From contig NZ_CANKYW010000001.1 in NCBI RefSeq assembly GCF_947488135.1, positions 682,001 through 746,000 of the forward strand: 64,000 nucleotides of DNA. The letters run 5' to 3'. Below the pieces are notes generated by a model. It made no database searches. It worked only from the letters and a program-made list of their open reading frames with translations, and had not been told where the DNA came from. The position numbers and the translations under genes were made by a program. The stretch's first letter is position 1. Every line of letters begins with the position of its first letter. Shown in pieces: positions 8,080 through 16,450 of this stretch. The stretch is from an uncultured Marivita sp. (GTDB lineage: Bacteria > Pseudomonadota > Alphaproteobacteria > Rhodobacterales > Rhodobacteraceae).

Positions 8080-9272
8080 GGCGCGCGCTCCGGTTTGGGA
8101 CGCAGGAGCAGGGGGCCGTAGGCGATCACGAACCCACCGAACGCGGCCAGCCACAAAAGGCCCGAGAGCTGGGTCAGGACCGGGCTGATGCCGACGAGCA
8201 GCCGTGTCAGGACCGCTCCGAAGAGGCAGAGATAGACCGCAACGGTCATACGGTTCGCGGCAAGCTCTTGCCCGGTATGTCCCAGGGTCGCGCGGGTCAT
8301 GACGGCAAGGGTCATGGCGCCGATCGCTCCAGCCATCCAGAGATGCTGTGCCGCCGCCGTTCCCATGATGCCGAACGCGCTGTCGATCCCGATGGCCAAA
8401 GCACCGAGGGGAATGAAGGCGTAAGAGACATGCAGCACCCAGACCAGAGGCTCCGATCCGGTCCTGTGACCGCTCCAACGCGCCAGCCGTATGGCGTGCA
8501 GTACGCCGGTTACGATCAGAAGAAGACCGCCGATGGCCGCTTCGGGGAACGCGACCCAGAGCACAAGGGCGACGAGGCTGACGAGCAGGACCGCCTTGTC
8601 GAACTGTTGCATCGGCGGGGCGGGGCGGGCCGGATCGCCCTGCTTGACCAGCCAGTTGCGGGTGAAGGACGGGATGATCCGCCCGCCGATCACGGCAATC
8701 ATCATCACCGCCGTGGCAAGGCCCATCCGGAGCCCGTAGCCCTGCGCGGCATAGCCGCTGGTCATCGCCTCGATGTGGAACACGACATTGGCAAGGGTGA
8801 AGACCGCCAGAAGGGCCAAAACGATCAGGTTGCGCCAGTTCTTGCCCGCGACGATTTCTTGCAGGATCAACGCGCCCAGAACGAGGGGAAAGGCGACGTC
8901 GATCCCTGCGGCGGCCCATCCCGGCATCAGCGTCGAGGTCGCGATCGCCATGCGTCCCGCGACCCAGAGCGCGAAGAGCGCGGCAAGCTTCCAGCCCACC
9001 ATCGGCAGTCGCCCGGTCCAGTTCGGCACGGCGGTCAGCAGGAAGCCCGCAAGCACCGCGCCAAGATAACCGAACAGGAATTCATGCGCGTGCCAGGACA
9101 CCGGGTCGAACCGGGTGGGCAGGGTGATCGCGCCCGACAGCGTCAGCAGCCAGAGCACCATTGCGCAGGCCACCCAGACCGCGCCAAACAAAAAAAAGGG
9201 TCTGAACCCGAAGCTGAACAGCGCAGGCCCCTGCCATGCGCGTATCTGTTCCGCAGAGGTAAGTGCCATCAT
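8076..9272 (-). CDS. nnrS: NnrS family haem/copper membrane protein
   Basis: A 398-residue polytopic membrane protein with about 12 hydrophobic segments. Typical NnrS pieces are FSFGFRPFFLFGA (about 19-31), WHAHEFLFGYLGAVLAGF (about 60), GRIIPSFTRNWL (about 197) and the His-containing AAQHLWMAGAIGAM. NnrS is a haem- and copper-containing protein made under nitric oxide stress, thought to lower the damage NO does to iron-sulfur proteins. The start is one of two consecutive ATGs (9272 or 9269) overlapping the stop of the preceding small gene. It belongs to the norC operon and so should be under NnrR. Confidence 0.88.
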   Translation of the reverse strand: MMALTSAEQIRAWQGPALFSFGFRPFFLFGAVWVACAMVLWLLTLSGAITLPTRFDPVSWHAHEFLFGYLGAVLAGFLLTAVPNWTGRLPMVGWKLAALFALWVAGRMAIATSTLMPGWAAAGIDVAFPLVLGALILQEIVAGKNWRNLIVLALLAVFTLANVVFHIEAMTSGYAAQGYGLRMGLATAVMMIAVIGGRIIPSFTRNWLVKQGDPARPAPPMQQFDKAVLLVSLVALVLWVAFPEAAIGGLLLIVTGVLHAIRLARWSGHRTGSEPLVWVLHVSYAFIPLGALAIGIDSAFGIMGTAAAQHLWMAGAIGAMTLAVMTRATLGHTGQELAANRMTVAVYLCLFGAVLTRLLVGISPVLTQLSGLLWLAAFGGFVIAYGPLLLRPKPERAP

Positions 9273-9523
9273 CGGTCTCCGATATCTGTCCTGATCGTGC
9301 TCAGGACCGTGCCATCCGTGTCGCAGGTCAGGCGCACGCGCTTGCCTGCGTGATAAAAGGTCAGCCGGAAGCGTCCGGCGTCTTCGTCTTGTCCGGTCTC
9401 GTAGGTGCTGGTGATCTGGCCCGCGCGCATCTTGTCCTGCACCTCTGCCGGATCGAGGCCCAGCAGCGGCCCGAGGTCATGTGCGTCAATCACCGGCTGT
9501 CCATTGTCGATCTCGACCTTCAT
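9269..9523 (-). CDS. Small soluble protein of the nor operon, DUF6522-like
   Basis: An 84-residue protein with no signal peptide or membrane segment. The pattern LLGLDPAEVQDKMRAGQIT (20-38), then EDAGRFRLTFYHAGKRVRLT (47-66), agrees with a family I remember as DUF6522, of unknown function. It starts at the ATG at 9523, which overlaps the preceding gene as ATGA, and its stop overlaps the nnrS start. It occurs here inside the norCBQD-nnrS-nnrU transcript, so a role in NO or haem/copper handling is plausible. The domain name is from memory and needs a profile search. Confidence 0.65.
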   Translation of the reverse strand: MKVEIDNGQPVIDAHDLGPLLGLDPAEVQDKMRAGQITSTYETGQDEDAGRFRLTFYHAGKRVRLTCDTDGTVLSTIRTDIGDR

Positions 9524-9759
9524 TCGCGGTCTCCTGCGTCTGCCACATCCATCAGATGTCGGATATGGCGCGCGAAATACCATGTGGCGGGGAGGCCGAT
9601 CAAACAGCCAATCGCGATGGACAAGCCGGTGGACAGGACCGGCCCGCCGACCCAACTGAAGATCAGCGCGGCAAAGAACACGTTGACCGCCGCCGCCCCC
9701 GCCCCGAACGGGTAAAGAGCGAGGGTGATCTGCGTCACGGACCAGCCCTGCCGTGTCAT
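9520..9759 (-). CDS. Small two-helix membrane protein of the nor operon
   Basis: A 79-residue protein with two hydrophobic segments (about 10-33 and 37-58, rich in Gly and Ala) and a basic, then acidic C-terminus. I do not recognise a named family. The ATG at 9759 overlaps the preceding gene's stop as ATGA; an ATG at 9777 is an alternative. The size and position after norD resemble norF of Paracoccus, but I see no clear sequence match. It is likely a membrane accessory of nitric oxide reductase maturation or function. Confidence 0.65.
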   Translation of the reverse strand: MTRQGWSVTQITLALYPFGAGAAAVNVFFAALIFSWVGGPVLSTGLSIAIGCLIGLPATWYFARHIRHLMDVADAGDRE

Positions 9760-9935
9760 CGCCGTGACACCAGCCATTGCACGAGCGCCATCGACGCCAG
9801 AAGCGCGAGGCACGCCAGCGCGTACCAGAATTCCGCAGTGGCGGATTGCGCCTGCGGGATCGGTCGATCGAATGCCTCGGCCAGAACGGGGTTTGCGGCC
9901 AGGGTGGCGAGGGCAAAGAAGAATGAAATACGCAT
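9756..9935 (-). CDS. Small exported or membrane-anchored protein of the nor operon
   Basis: A 59-residue protein too short for most gene callers. It starts MRISFFFALATLAANPVLAEA, a convincing signal peptide with an Ala-Glu-Ala-type cleavage site near residue 20, followed by a short spacer (about 21-36) and one membrane helix (about 37-56) ending in SRR. It begins 1 base downstream of the norD stop and its own stop overlaps the next gene. The gene order norD-small-small resembles norD-norE-norF, but it is not the Cox3-like NorE. Function unknown. Confidence 0.65.
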   Translation of the reverse strand: MRISFFFALATLAANPVLAEAFDRPIPQAQSATAEFWYALACLALLASMALVQWLVSRR

Positions 9936-9936
9936 G

Positions 9937-11820
9937 TCAGCTCTCCTGTGTGAGGGTGCGATAGATGTCGGGAAGGGCGCGGGACAGGCGCTCTGGATTG
10001 GGCAGAAGGGTGAACCCGCCGCGCCCAAAGATGCGGGCGAACCAGTCCTGCCCGTCCTCGTCGATGATGATGCCATGCAGGCTCTGGTTTACGGCGCGGG
10101 CCTCGCGGACGGCCATGTGGCTGTCCTCGATTCCGTGCTGGCCTTCGTAATGGTCCAGATCGTTCGGTTTGCCATCGGTCAACACGATCAAGAGCTTGCG
10201 GGCGCTGGGTTCCTTGGCCAGTTGCGCGCTGACATGCCGGATGGCTGCACCAAGGCGGGTGTAATGTCCGGGCTTGAGCGCGCCGATATTGGACGTGATC
10301 TCGGGCGACATCGGGTCGTCGAACCCCTTGCACCGGGTCAGGAACACACGGTCCCGCCGGAGCGAGGAAAAGCCCCAGATGCCCAGCCGGTCGCCCGCCG
10401 CGTCGATCCCGCCTGCCAGCGCCGCCATCGTTTCGCGTGCCACTTCGATCACCGACGTGTCGCCGATGGCCGCTTCGGTGGACCGGGATGTGTCGATGAG
10501 AAACGCCACCGACACGTCGCGGTCGGTCTGGCGCGCGGATTGCCAGATGCGGTCGCTGCCGCGTCCGGTGGCCTTCAGATCGGCCTGCGCGGTGAGCAGC
10601 GCATCGAGGTCAAGCTCGGTGCCATCGACCTGACGCGGTTGAAGAACGCGGCGGGGGCGCAGCGCTTCGAACTGGCGGCGCACCTCGCGCATCCGGCGTT
10701 CGTTGGGCACGAAAGGCGGGCCGTCCGGCGTTGCAGGCGCGTCAAGCACGCGGCAATGCGCGTCCATGTAGCTGCGGCTGCGGTGGTTCCATTCGGGATA
10801 GGTGTGTTCCCCGGCAAGCGCTTCGTGATCGGCATCGGAGGGCGACAGATCGAGGTGCAGGCGCAGGCGCGTGGCCGCCTTGCGATCCTGTTTCGACAGG
10901 GTGATCTCGTCCTGATCGTCGGCGGCCTTCTGGGCGTTTTCGTCATCTTCATCATCGACGCTGCGGTTGATGTTCATCGACTCGACCCAGGACAGGATCG
11001 ATTCGAAGCGGTGGATGATAAAGCTGTCCTTGCGGTTGTGCTGGTCCTGATCCTTGCGCTGGCCCAGCTTGCGCGTCGTGTGCGCGGCAGTGGGTGGAGG
11101 CGCGGCGGGATCGGCCTGTTCGTGCTGGGCCGCGGCACCCGAACCGGGTGCGCTGAACCGCAGCCAGATGGGAACGGGGGCAAACGGCAGGTGACCACTG
11201 GCGGGCGCGTCGTCGCTCAACGCGATGCTATTGCCGCCAAGCTGATCGCGGATCGCCTTTTCGAACATCGCTTCCGGGCGGGGCCGCAGAATATCGGTCC
11301 GCGCAACGAGGCACAGCTGGGCGAGCGTGACATAGACGTCCCGCAGACCCGGACAGGCGGCATAGACGGCATCCGCCGTCGCCGCATTGGCGCGGATCTG
11401 CGCGCAGTCGCATTCTGGTCCGGCGTCAGGGATTTCATTCAGATCATGCGGCGCCTTCGCGGCCATCGCGGTGAGCCAGAAATACGCGGCACGGTTCAGT
11501 TCGGGTTTCGGAAACGCGGCCATGAAGGGGGGCAGGGTCAGGCGTTCGCCATCGAACCCGGCCACCCATTCGCGGTCCCGTTCCGCCCCCAGCTTGCGCT
11601 TCAGCGGGCGGCGATGCCGTGCCAGGGTCGGCGCCGCCTCGGCCAGTTCGACACCGGCGGCCCCCCCAAGCGCGCGGAACAGCACCGCAAGGCTGGGGCG
11701 CACCGAGGCCAGTGAAACGGCGGCCTCGGGATAGCTCACCTCGGCCCCAATTCCGCTGGCCATGTCGTGCCAGAGGTTGCCGACCGTTTCTTCGGGTTCC
11801 ATGAGATCGAGAAGGTGCAT
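9937..11820 (-). CDS. norD: NorD, von Willebrand factor A domain protein for nitric oxide reductase activation
   Basis: A 627-residue cytoplasmic protein. The C-terminal VWA domain (about residues 435-627) carries the metal-site motif DTSRST near residue 443 and, later, LTDGKPND. The middle is low-complexity and acidic (DDEDDENAQ around 280). NorD pairs with the AAA+ protein NorQ as a MoxR-VWA chaperone that inserts the non-haem iron into NorB. It lies 5 bases downstream of norQ in the norCBQD order. A very long open frame on the opposite strand is a codon-bias shadow. Confidence 0.92.
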   Translation of the reverse strand: MHLLDLMEPEETVGNLWHDMASGIGAEVSYPEAAVSLASVRPSLAVLFRALGGAAGVELAEAAPTLARHRRPLKRKLGAERDREWVAGFDGERLTLPPFMAAFPKPELNRAAYFWLTAMAAKAPHDLNEIPDAGPECDCAQIRANAATADAVYAACPGLRDVYVTLAQLCLVARTDILRPRPEAMFEKAIRDQLGGNSIALSDDAPASGHLPFAPVPIWLRFSAPGSGAAAQHEQADPAAPPPTAAHTTRKLGQRKDQDQHNRKDSFIIHRFESILSWVESMNINRSVDDEDDENAQKAADDQDEITLSKQDRKAATRLRLHLDLSPSDADHEALAGEHTYPEWNHRSRSYMDAHCRVLDAPATPDGPPFVPNERRMREVRRQFEALRPRRVLQPRQVDGTELDLDALLTAQADLKATGRGSDRIWQSARQTDRDVSVAFLIDTSRSTEAAIGDTSVIEVARETMAALAGGIDAAGDRLGIWGFSSLRRDRVFLTRCKGFDDPMSPEITSNIGALKPGHYTRLGAAIRHVSAQLAKEPSARKLLIVLTDGKPNDLDHYEGQHGIEDSHMAVREARAVNQSLHGIIIDEDGQDWFARIFGRGGFTLLPNPERLSRALPDIYRTLTQES

Positions 11821-11825
11821 CGCTC

Positions 11826-12620
11826 TTATCCGTAGATGGTGGAGATCAGATCGCGCAGGGCGAGCTGCACGTCCGGCTCGTCGCTGAGAGGTTCGATGAC
11901 GGCGGCTTCAAGCGCCTGATCGACGCCCATGCCCCCGGCCATCAATGTCGCCGCATAGATCAGGAGGCGGGTCGAAACACCCTCTTCGAGATCCATCCCC
12001 GACAGCCGGCGGATATGTCCCGCCAGCCGCACCAGAGGTGCCACCCGGCCCGGTTCAAGCCGGCTTTCCTTTGCCACGACCGCGATCTCGGTCTCGGCGT
12101 CCGGGAAGTCGAAACTGATCGACAGAAACCGTTGCCGGGTCGAGGGCTTCAGCCGCTTGAGCACATTCTGGTAGCCGGGGTTGTAGGACGCCACCAGCAT
12201 GAAGCCTTTGGGCGCCACCAGTTCCTCACCGGTGCGGTCGATCATCAGCGTGCGCCGCGTGTCGGTGAGCGGGTGCAGCACCACGGTCACGTCCTTACGC
12301 GCCTCCACCACTTCGTCGAGATAGCAGATGCCGCCTTCGCGCACGGCCCGTGTCAAGGGCCCATCGACCCAGACGGTTTCCCCACCCTTGAGCAGGTAGC
12401 GCCCGATCAGGTCTGCCGCCGACAGGTCGTCATGGCAGGCCACCGTGTAGAGCGGTTTGCCCAGTTTCGCCGCCATGTGTTCGACGAACCGGGTTTTGCC
12501 GCAGCCGGTGGGCCCCTTCAGAAGAAGGGGCAGACCGTTGTCATAAGCCGTCTCGAACAGGTCGCATTCGCGGCCGGTTGCCTGGTAGAACGGCAGGGTT
12601 GGAGTGACTTGCATGTTCAT
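11826..12620 (-). CDS. norQ: NorQ/CbbQ-type AAA+ ATPase
   Basis: A 264-residue MoxR-group AAA+ ATPase. Walker A is GPTGCGKT (36-43), Walker B is ICYLDEV (about 97-103), and an ASYNPGYQN sensor-1 region follows near 149. It acts with NorD to mature nitric oxide reductase. It starts 3 bases after the norB stop, with GGAGAAT upstream. CbbQ and NirQ share the fold; the position between norB and norD decides the name. Confidence 0.92.
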   Translation of the reverse strand: MNMQVTPTLPFYQATGRECDLFETAYDNGLPLLLKGPTGCGKTRFVEHMAAKLGKPLYTVACHDDLSAADLIGRYLLKGGETVWVDGPLTRAVREGGICYLDEVVEARKDVTVVLHPLTDTRRTLMIDRTGEELVAPKGFMLVASYNPGYQNVLKRLKPSTRQRFLSISFDFPDAETEIAVVAKESRLEPGRVAPLVRLAGHIRRLSGMDLEEGVSTRLLIYAATLMAGGMGVDQALEAAVIEPLSDEPDVQLALRDLISTIYG

Positions 12621-12623
12621 CGC

Positions 12624-13973
12624 TTATTCTCCGGGAACGGGGTTGGCGGGACCGGGGGCAATCACCTCGGCCTTGCGGACAACGAGCAGCGAATAGATGA
12701 ACAGGAGCGCACCGATCACCACCGCGAGGCCGGAACCCCAGCGCATCAGGTAGAAGATCGAAAGACTTTCCTGCACATCCATGTAGTAGTCGCCCACCAC
12801 ACGTTGCATGTGCGTCTGGATGGTGCCCGCGAAGGTCAGCACGAAGGTCATGAACGCCATGCCGCCGGTCATCAGCCAGAACGAGGCCATGTTGAGCACC
12901 TGGTTATAGGGCGCGCGTTCCCGCAGCATCGGCATCGCGTAGGTGAAGACCGCGAGGTTCAGGGCCACATAGGCGCCGTAGAAGGCAAGGTGGCCGTGGG
13001 CGGCGGTGATCTGCGTGCCGTGGCTATAGAAATTCACCCCGTGCAGCGTGTGCAGGAAGCCCCAGACACCCGCGCCGAAGAAAGCGACGGTGGAGGACCC
13101 GAGCGACCACAGAAGGGCGGCCTTGTTCGGGTGGTTCTTGCGGCCTTTCCACACCATCACGAAGGCAAAGGACATCATGAGGAAGAATGGGATCACCTCG
13201 AAGGTTGAGAAGATGGAGCCGACCCACTGCCAGTAGCCCGGCAGACCGATCCAGTAGAAGTGGTGCCCGGTGCCGAGGATGCCCGAGAAGAGCGCGGTGG
13301 CGACGATGACATAGAGCCACTTTTCCACCACTTCGCGGTCAACGCCGGTCAGTTTGAGCAAGAGGAACGCCAGGATCGCCGCCATCACCAGTTCCCAGGT
13401 CGCCTCGACCCAGAGGTGCACGACAAACCACCAGTACATTTTATCAAGCGACAGGTTGTCGGGGTTGATGAAGGCAAAGACCCAGAGCAGCGACAAAAGC
13501 CACAGCCCCATGAGCAGCACGTTGGTGATCGCCGTCTTCTTGCCCGCCAGAACGGTCATCGACACGTTGAAGAGGAAGATCAGCGCGGCGACAAGAATGC
13601 CGAACTTGACCCAAAGCGGTTGCTCGAGGAATTCGCGCCCGCCGTGGATGCCGACGAGGTAGGACCCGACCGCACCGAGCGTTCCGACCAAGAGGATAAT
13701 CAACTGGAGATAGGCCAGCTTGACCGAATAGATCTCGCGTTCTGATTCCTCGGGGATGAGGAAGTAGGCTGCGCCGAAGAAGCCCAGCAACAGCCAGACG
13801 ATCAGGGCGTTGGTGTGGATCATCCGAATGACGTTGAAGGGCAGCAATTCGGACAGGAAATTGGGCGACACATAGATCCAGCCCGCCAAAAGCCCGCCCA
13901 GCACCTGAATGCCGAAGAGAGCAAGCGCGGCGAGGATGTACCAGTACGCCACCTTTTGTGATTCATATTTCAT
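12624..13973 (-). CDS. norB: Nitric oxide reductase subunit B (cNOR, haem b/b3-FeB catalytic subunit)
   Basis: A 449-residue haem-copper-superfamily protein with about 12 membrane helices that reduces 2 NO to N2O. Expected ligands are visible: RMIHTNALIVW (haem b His), VVHLWVEATWELVM (FeB His and the non-haem-iron Glu), GTGHHFYWIG (two FeB His) and AAHGHLAFYGAYV (haem b and b3 His). There is no N-terminal quinol-oxidase extension, so it is the cytochrome c/cupredoxin-dependent type. I chose the ATG at 13973, which has AAGGAGG 8 bases upstream; one 9 codons earlier lacks a site. It follows norC by 13 bases. Confidence 0.96.
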   Translation of the reverse strand: MKYESQKVAYWYILAALALFGIQVLGGLLAGWIYVSPNFLSELLPFNVIRMIHTNALIVWLLLGFFGAAYFLIPEESEREIYSVKLAYLQLIILLVGTLGAVGSYLVGIHGGREFLEQPLWVKFGILVAALIFLFNVSMTVLAGKKTAITNVLLMGLWLLSLLWVFAFINPDNLSLDKMYWWFVVHLWVEATWELVMAAILAFLLLKLTGVDREVVEKWLYVIVATALFSGILGTGHHFYWIGLPGYWQWVGSIFSTFEVIPFFLMMSFAFVMVWKGRKNHPNKAALLWSLGSSTVAFFGAGVWGFLHTLHGVNFYSHGTQITAAHGHLAFYGAYVALNLAVFTYAMPMLRERAPYNQVLNMASFWLMTGGMAFMTFVLTFAGTIQTHMQRVVGDYYMDVQESLSIFYLMRWGSGLAVVIGALLFIYSLLVVRKAEVIAPGPANPVPGE

Positions 13974-13986
13974 GGTGAATGCCTCC

Positions 13987-14439
13987 TTAACCGGCGTCAT
14001 TGGGCGGCCAGCCCTGAGTGTCTGTCTGATCGGCCCAGCGCAGGAATTCCGCGAGACCGCGAATGTCCTCGTCGGTCAATTCGTAGCGCGGCATCTGCCT
14101 GCGGCCCTCGACGCCACTGGGTTGGCTTTCGATCCAGCTCTTGAGGATTTCAAACGCATCCTCGGGGCTGTCCTGCACGCCCCAGCGGGTCATGACGTTG
14201 CCGACCTCGGGAGCGAAATAGGCGCCTTCGCCGTGCAGGCTGTGGCAGTTGATGCAGGAGTTTTCCTCCCACACGTGCTTGCCGTGAATCACCTCTTCGC
14301 TCAGCGGCATGCCGGCCGTCGAGGTGTTCACGACATATCTATGGGAGTGGACGGTCATCCCCACGAAGACCACGACAAAGAATATCGAGCCTCCGTAGAA
14401 GATGTTGCGCGCCCGCGATTTTGTAAGAATTTCAGCCAT
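13987..14439 (-). CDS. norC: Nitric oxide reductase subunit C (membrane-anchored cytochrome c)
   Basis: A 150-residue protein with an uncleaved N-terminal membrane anchor (about 13-31) and one haem c site, CINCH (about 62-66), followed by GEGAYFAPEVGNV and the axial Met in RRQMPRYELT (about 116). It passes electrons from pseudoazurin or cytochrome c to NorB. The ATG at 14439 has AGGAGG 6-7 bases upstream. It is the first gene of the leftward norCBQD operon. A TTGCG-N4-CGCAA box is centred about 67 bases upstream of the start. Confidence 0.95.
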   Translation of the reverse strand: MAEILTKSRARNIFYGGSIFFVVVFVGMTVHSHRYVVNTSTAGMPLSEEVIHGKHVWEENSCINCHSLHGEGAYFAPEVGNVMTRWGVQDSPEDAFEILKSWIESQPSGVEGRRQMPRYELTDEDIRGLAEFLRWADQTDTQGWPPNDAG

Positions 14440-14499
14440 TGATCGGCCTCCTGCGGTTCGGGATGTCATCGGTCCTAGCCCGACCCGCAGCCGCGGAGT

Positions 14500-14513
14500 T
14501 TGCGCTGGCGCAA
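14500..14513. promoter_or_regulatory. NnrR-type binding site between norC and the DUF1858 gene
   Basis: TTGCGCTGGCGCAA is a perfect TTGCG-N4-CGCAA palindrome. This is the form I recall for NnrR sites in Rhodobacter and is a variant of the FNR box TTGAT-N4-ATCAA. It is centred about 68 bases from the norC start and about 55 bases from the divergent DUF1858 start, so it could activate both. The window's own nnrR gene is the likely source of the regulator. Confidence 0.75.
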
Positions 14514-14561
14514 CGTTTAGGAACATTTGGCGCGTAGGTTTGCAGACACAGGAGGTGCGAC

Positions 14562-14774
14562 ATGCGCAAACCACGACTCGACGACCCGGACCTGCCGCTT
14601 GCCGATCTCATGACCCAGTGGCCGCAGACCATCCCGGTCTTTGTCCGTCACAAGATGCTCTGCGTCGGATGCCTGATCAGCCCGTTCCACACGGTTACGG
14701 ATGCCTGCGAGGAATACGGGCTGGATGAAGCGGCGTTTCTAACCGAGCTGATGCGGGCGGCTGGGTTGGGGTGA
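14562..14774 (+). CDS. DUF1858 domain protein
   Basis: A 70-residue cytoplasmic protein that consists only of a DUF1858 domain: LPLADLMTQWPQTIPVFVRH (11-30), then MLCVGCLISPFHTVTDACEEYG with the CxxC pair (34 and 37). The domain is also found at the N-terminus of ScdA/YtfE-like di-iron proteins involved in repair after NO damage and beside hybrid-cluster proteins. An AGGAGG sequence lies 6 bases upstream of the ATG. It is divergent from norC and shares the NnrR-type box, which argues for a role in NO stress or metal-centre repair. No biochemical function is established that I know of. Confidence 0.82.
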   Translation: MRKPRLDDPDLPLADLMTQWPQTIPVFVRHKMLCVGCLISPFHTVTDACEEYGLDEAAFLTELMRAAGLG

Positions 14775-15046
14775 TATAGCCGCGCTTCGCTGTGGCGATC
14801 AAGGCAAGGTCGAACGACGCCGCAAGCGTCGAATGTCGGCTGCGAGCCCTAACCGACCACGGACCAATGCTGCGACCGAATTGATCACGTCGACAGGGAC
14901 AGATCTCGCTGTGCTTCCGACATCCAAAGCCACGGACGCGGAGATACGCTCATAGGCACCATTCTGCCGAGGCTCCTATCGGAGGGCAACTCTTTGGAGT
15001 AGCAATCGTTGTCTGAAGCACACAGCAAGAAGAAACGGAGGTCATC

Positions 15047-15397
15047 ATGAGACGGTTATGGGTTCTTATCGCGGCGGCGGCGACCTTTCTCGGGGTGGCT
15101 GCAGAGGCGGGAAATCACAAAGCCGAAAAAGGAATTTCAGGCAGGGCGTACAAAACAATTGATTGCCCACCCGGTCTGGCCAAGAAGAACCCGCCATGCG
15201 TGCCGCCCGGCCAAGCCCGCAAGTACGACCGTGGAGATGTGATCTATGGAGATTACAGGATCATCGGCGATCCGGGGCGGTACGGACTTGATCGCGACCA
15301 GACCTACTATCGCGTGGGTGACTATGTCTATCGCGTGGACCGCGACACACGCGAGGTACTGGACTTGATCGGAGCGGTCGCGCGCGTCCTGAACTAG
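15047..15397 (+). CDS. Secreted hypothetical protein, RcnB-like C-terminus
   Basis: A 116-residue protein with a signal peptide (first 21 residues, ending in EAG). The mature part has two PPG repeats (CPPGLAKKNPPC and VPPGQARK, about 41-58), and the end contains YRVGDYVYRVDRDTREVLDLIG, which is like the tail of RcnB-type periplasmic proteins. GGAGG is 6 bases upstream. The 272 bases before it and the 239 bases after it hold no gene I can support. It is not obviously connected with denitrification. Function unknown. Confidence 0.65.
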   Translation: MRRLWVLIAAAATFLGVAAEAGNHKAEKGISGRAYKTIDCPPGLAKKNPPCVPPGQARKYDRGDVIYGDYRIIGDPGRYGLDRDQTYYRVGDYVYRVDRDTREVLDLIGAVARVLN

Positions 15398-15636
15398 TGC
15401 GCGCCTGCACGGCTTCGTCTTCGAGACTTCCGAACCCGGGGCAGACCAACGCGCGACCCGGATCGGGTAACGTGTGATGCGGAGACCGAGGCGTGGTCTG
15501 GCGGCCGCGAAGCTGTCAATATGAACCTCGTCTCCCGCAGTGCCGACCCTTGCCACGCCGCTTGGCCACGGTCCGAAACGTCCGCTGAGTTGCCCTTACC
15601 GGAGGCACCATTCAAAGAATGTCGTAGCCAGTCCCG

Positions 15637-16353
15637 CTACCCTTGGCTCAATACCACCAGCGCATGCGGGTCGCAGACCTTGATCCGCTTGCGCTTGCTT
15701 TCCACCAAGCCCTGCTTTTCCCATCCGCTCAGCAATCGGCTGACGGTGTGCAAGGTCGTCGCCGTCAACTCCGACAGGTCCTGGCGGGTGATCGGGAAGT
15801 TGATCTCGATCCCGCCGTCGACCTTGCGCCCGGTCTGGTTGATGAGGCGGAGCAGGGCGTTCGCGACGCGTTGCTCGACCTGCTGTGTTGCCAGTTCGAC
15901 GATGCGGGTGTTCATCTCTCCGACGCGGTGGCCCAGTGTCTTGTAGGTTTCGGTCGCAAAGCCGTCATACTCGGTCACGAACGTGTCCCAGAGTCGCATC
16001 GGCCAGCTGAGCGCGATGGACTCGGTCGCCGTCATCGCCGTGGCCGGATAGGTGTCGCGCCCGATGGCCTTGGCGATGCCAAGAAGCTGCCCGGCGGGAA
16101 TATGCAGCGCCGTGACCTGTTCGCCGGTGGGCGTGATGCGCACGACCCGGACGTAGCCGTCAAGCAGCATGTAGAACCTGTCCGCGTCGTGCCCTTCCTC
16201 GAACACCGCGACACCGGCGTCGTAGCGACGCGAGGTTGCCTGGTCGAGAATCGTGCGAATCTGCCGTTTCTCCAGCCGGGAAAACGGCGGCAGATGCGTC
16301 AGCAGGCTTTCATCGAGCCGCGGAAGGGTCTTGCGGGGGGCTATCTCGTTCAC
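15637..16353 (-). CDS. nnrR: Crp/Fnr family nitric oxide-responsive regulator (NnrR/DNR type)
   Basis: A 238-residue CRP/FNR protein. The cyclic-nucleotide-like sensor domain covers about residues 20-140 and the C-terminal winged helix has TRQDLSELTATTLHTVSRLL (about 184-203). There is no N-terminal cysteine cluster (one Cys only, near the C-terminus), so it is not an oxygen-sensing iron-sulfur FNR; NnrR and DNR members sense NO, probably through haem. It is divergent from the pseudoazurin-nirK-nirV genes, with a TTG-N8-CAA site in the spacer, and close to norC, which carries a perfect NnrR-type box. The number of the helix residues is approximate. Confidence 0.83.
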   Translation of the reverse strand: MNEIAPRKTLPRLDESLLTHLPPFSRLEKRQIRTILDQATSRRYDAGVAVFEEGHDADRFYMLLDGYVRVVRITPTGEQVTALHIPAGQLLGIAKAIGRDTYPATAMTATESIALSWPMRLWDTFVTEYDGFATETYKTLGHRVGEMNTRIVELATQQVEQRVANALLRLINQTGRKVDGGIEINFPITRQDLSELTATTLHTVSRLLSGWEKQGLVESKRKRIKVCDPHALVVLSQG

Positions 16354-16436
16354 AGGTTCCGATCTGCCACATCCATGACGACATTGCCAACGTTCTTATC
16401 GCAAAACGTGCGCCTCACATGCAATTTTTCAACTCT

Positions 16437-16450
16437 TTGACCTAGCACAA
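16437..16450. promoter_or_regulatory. Imperfect NnrR/FNR-type site upstream of pseudoazurin
   Basis: TTGACCTAGCACAA fits TTG-N8-CAA with an imperfect inner palindrome. It lies 65 bases upstream of the pseudoazurin ATG and 84 bases upstream of nnrR on the other strand. NnrR is the expected binder, activating the nitrite reductase genes and perhaps its own gene. It is weaker than the norC site. Confidence 0.6.

Noticed and set aside
9481-11715. A very long open frame on the plus strand opposite norD
   Set aside because: It is the codon-bias mirror of norD: no ribosome-binding site, low-complexity Arg/Gly/His-rich translation, and the real gene is strongly supported by its VWA domain and operon place.
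15398-15636. Possible gene remnant between the RcnB-like gene and nnrR
   Set aside because: No frame of useful length with a start signal; nothing similar to a known gene was recognised.
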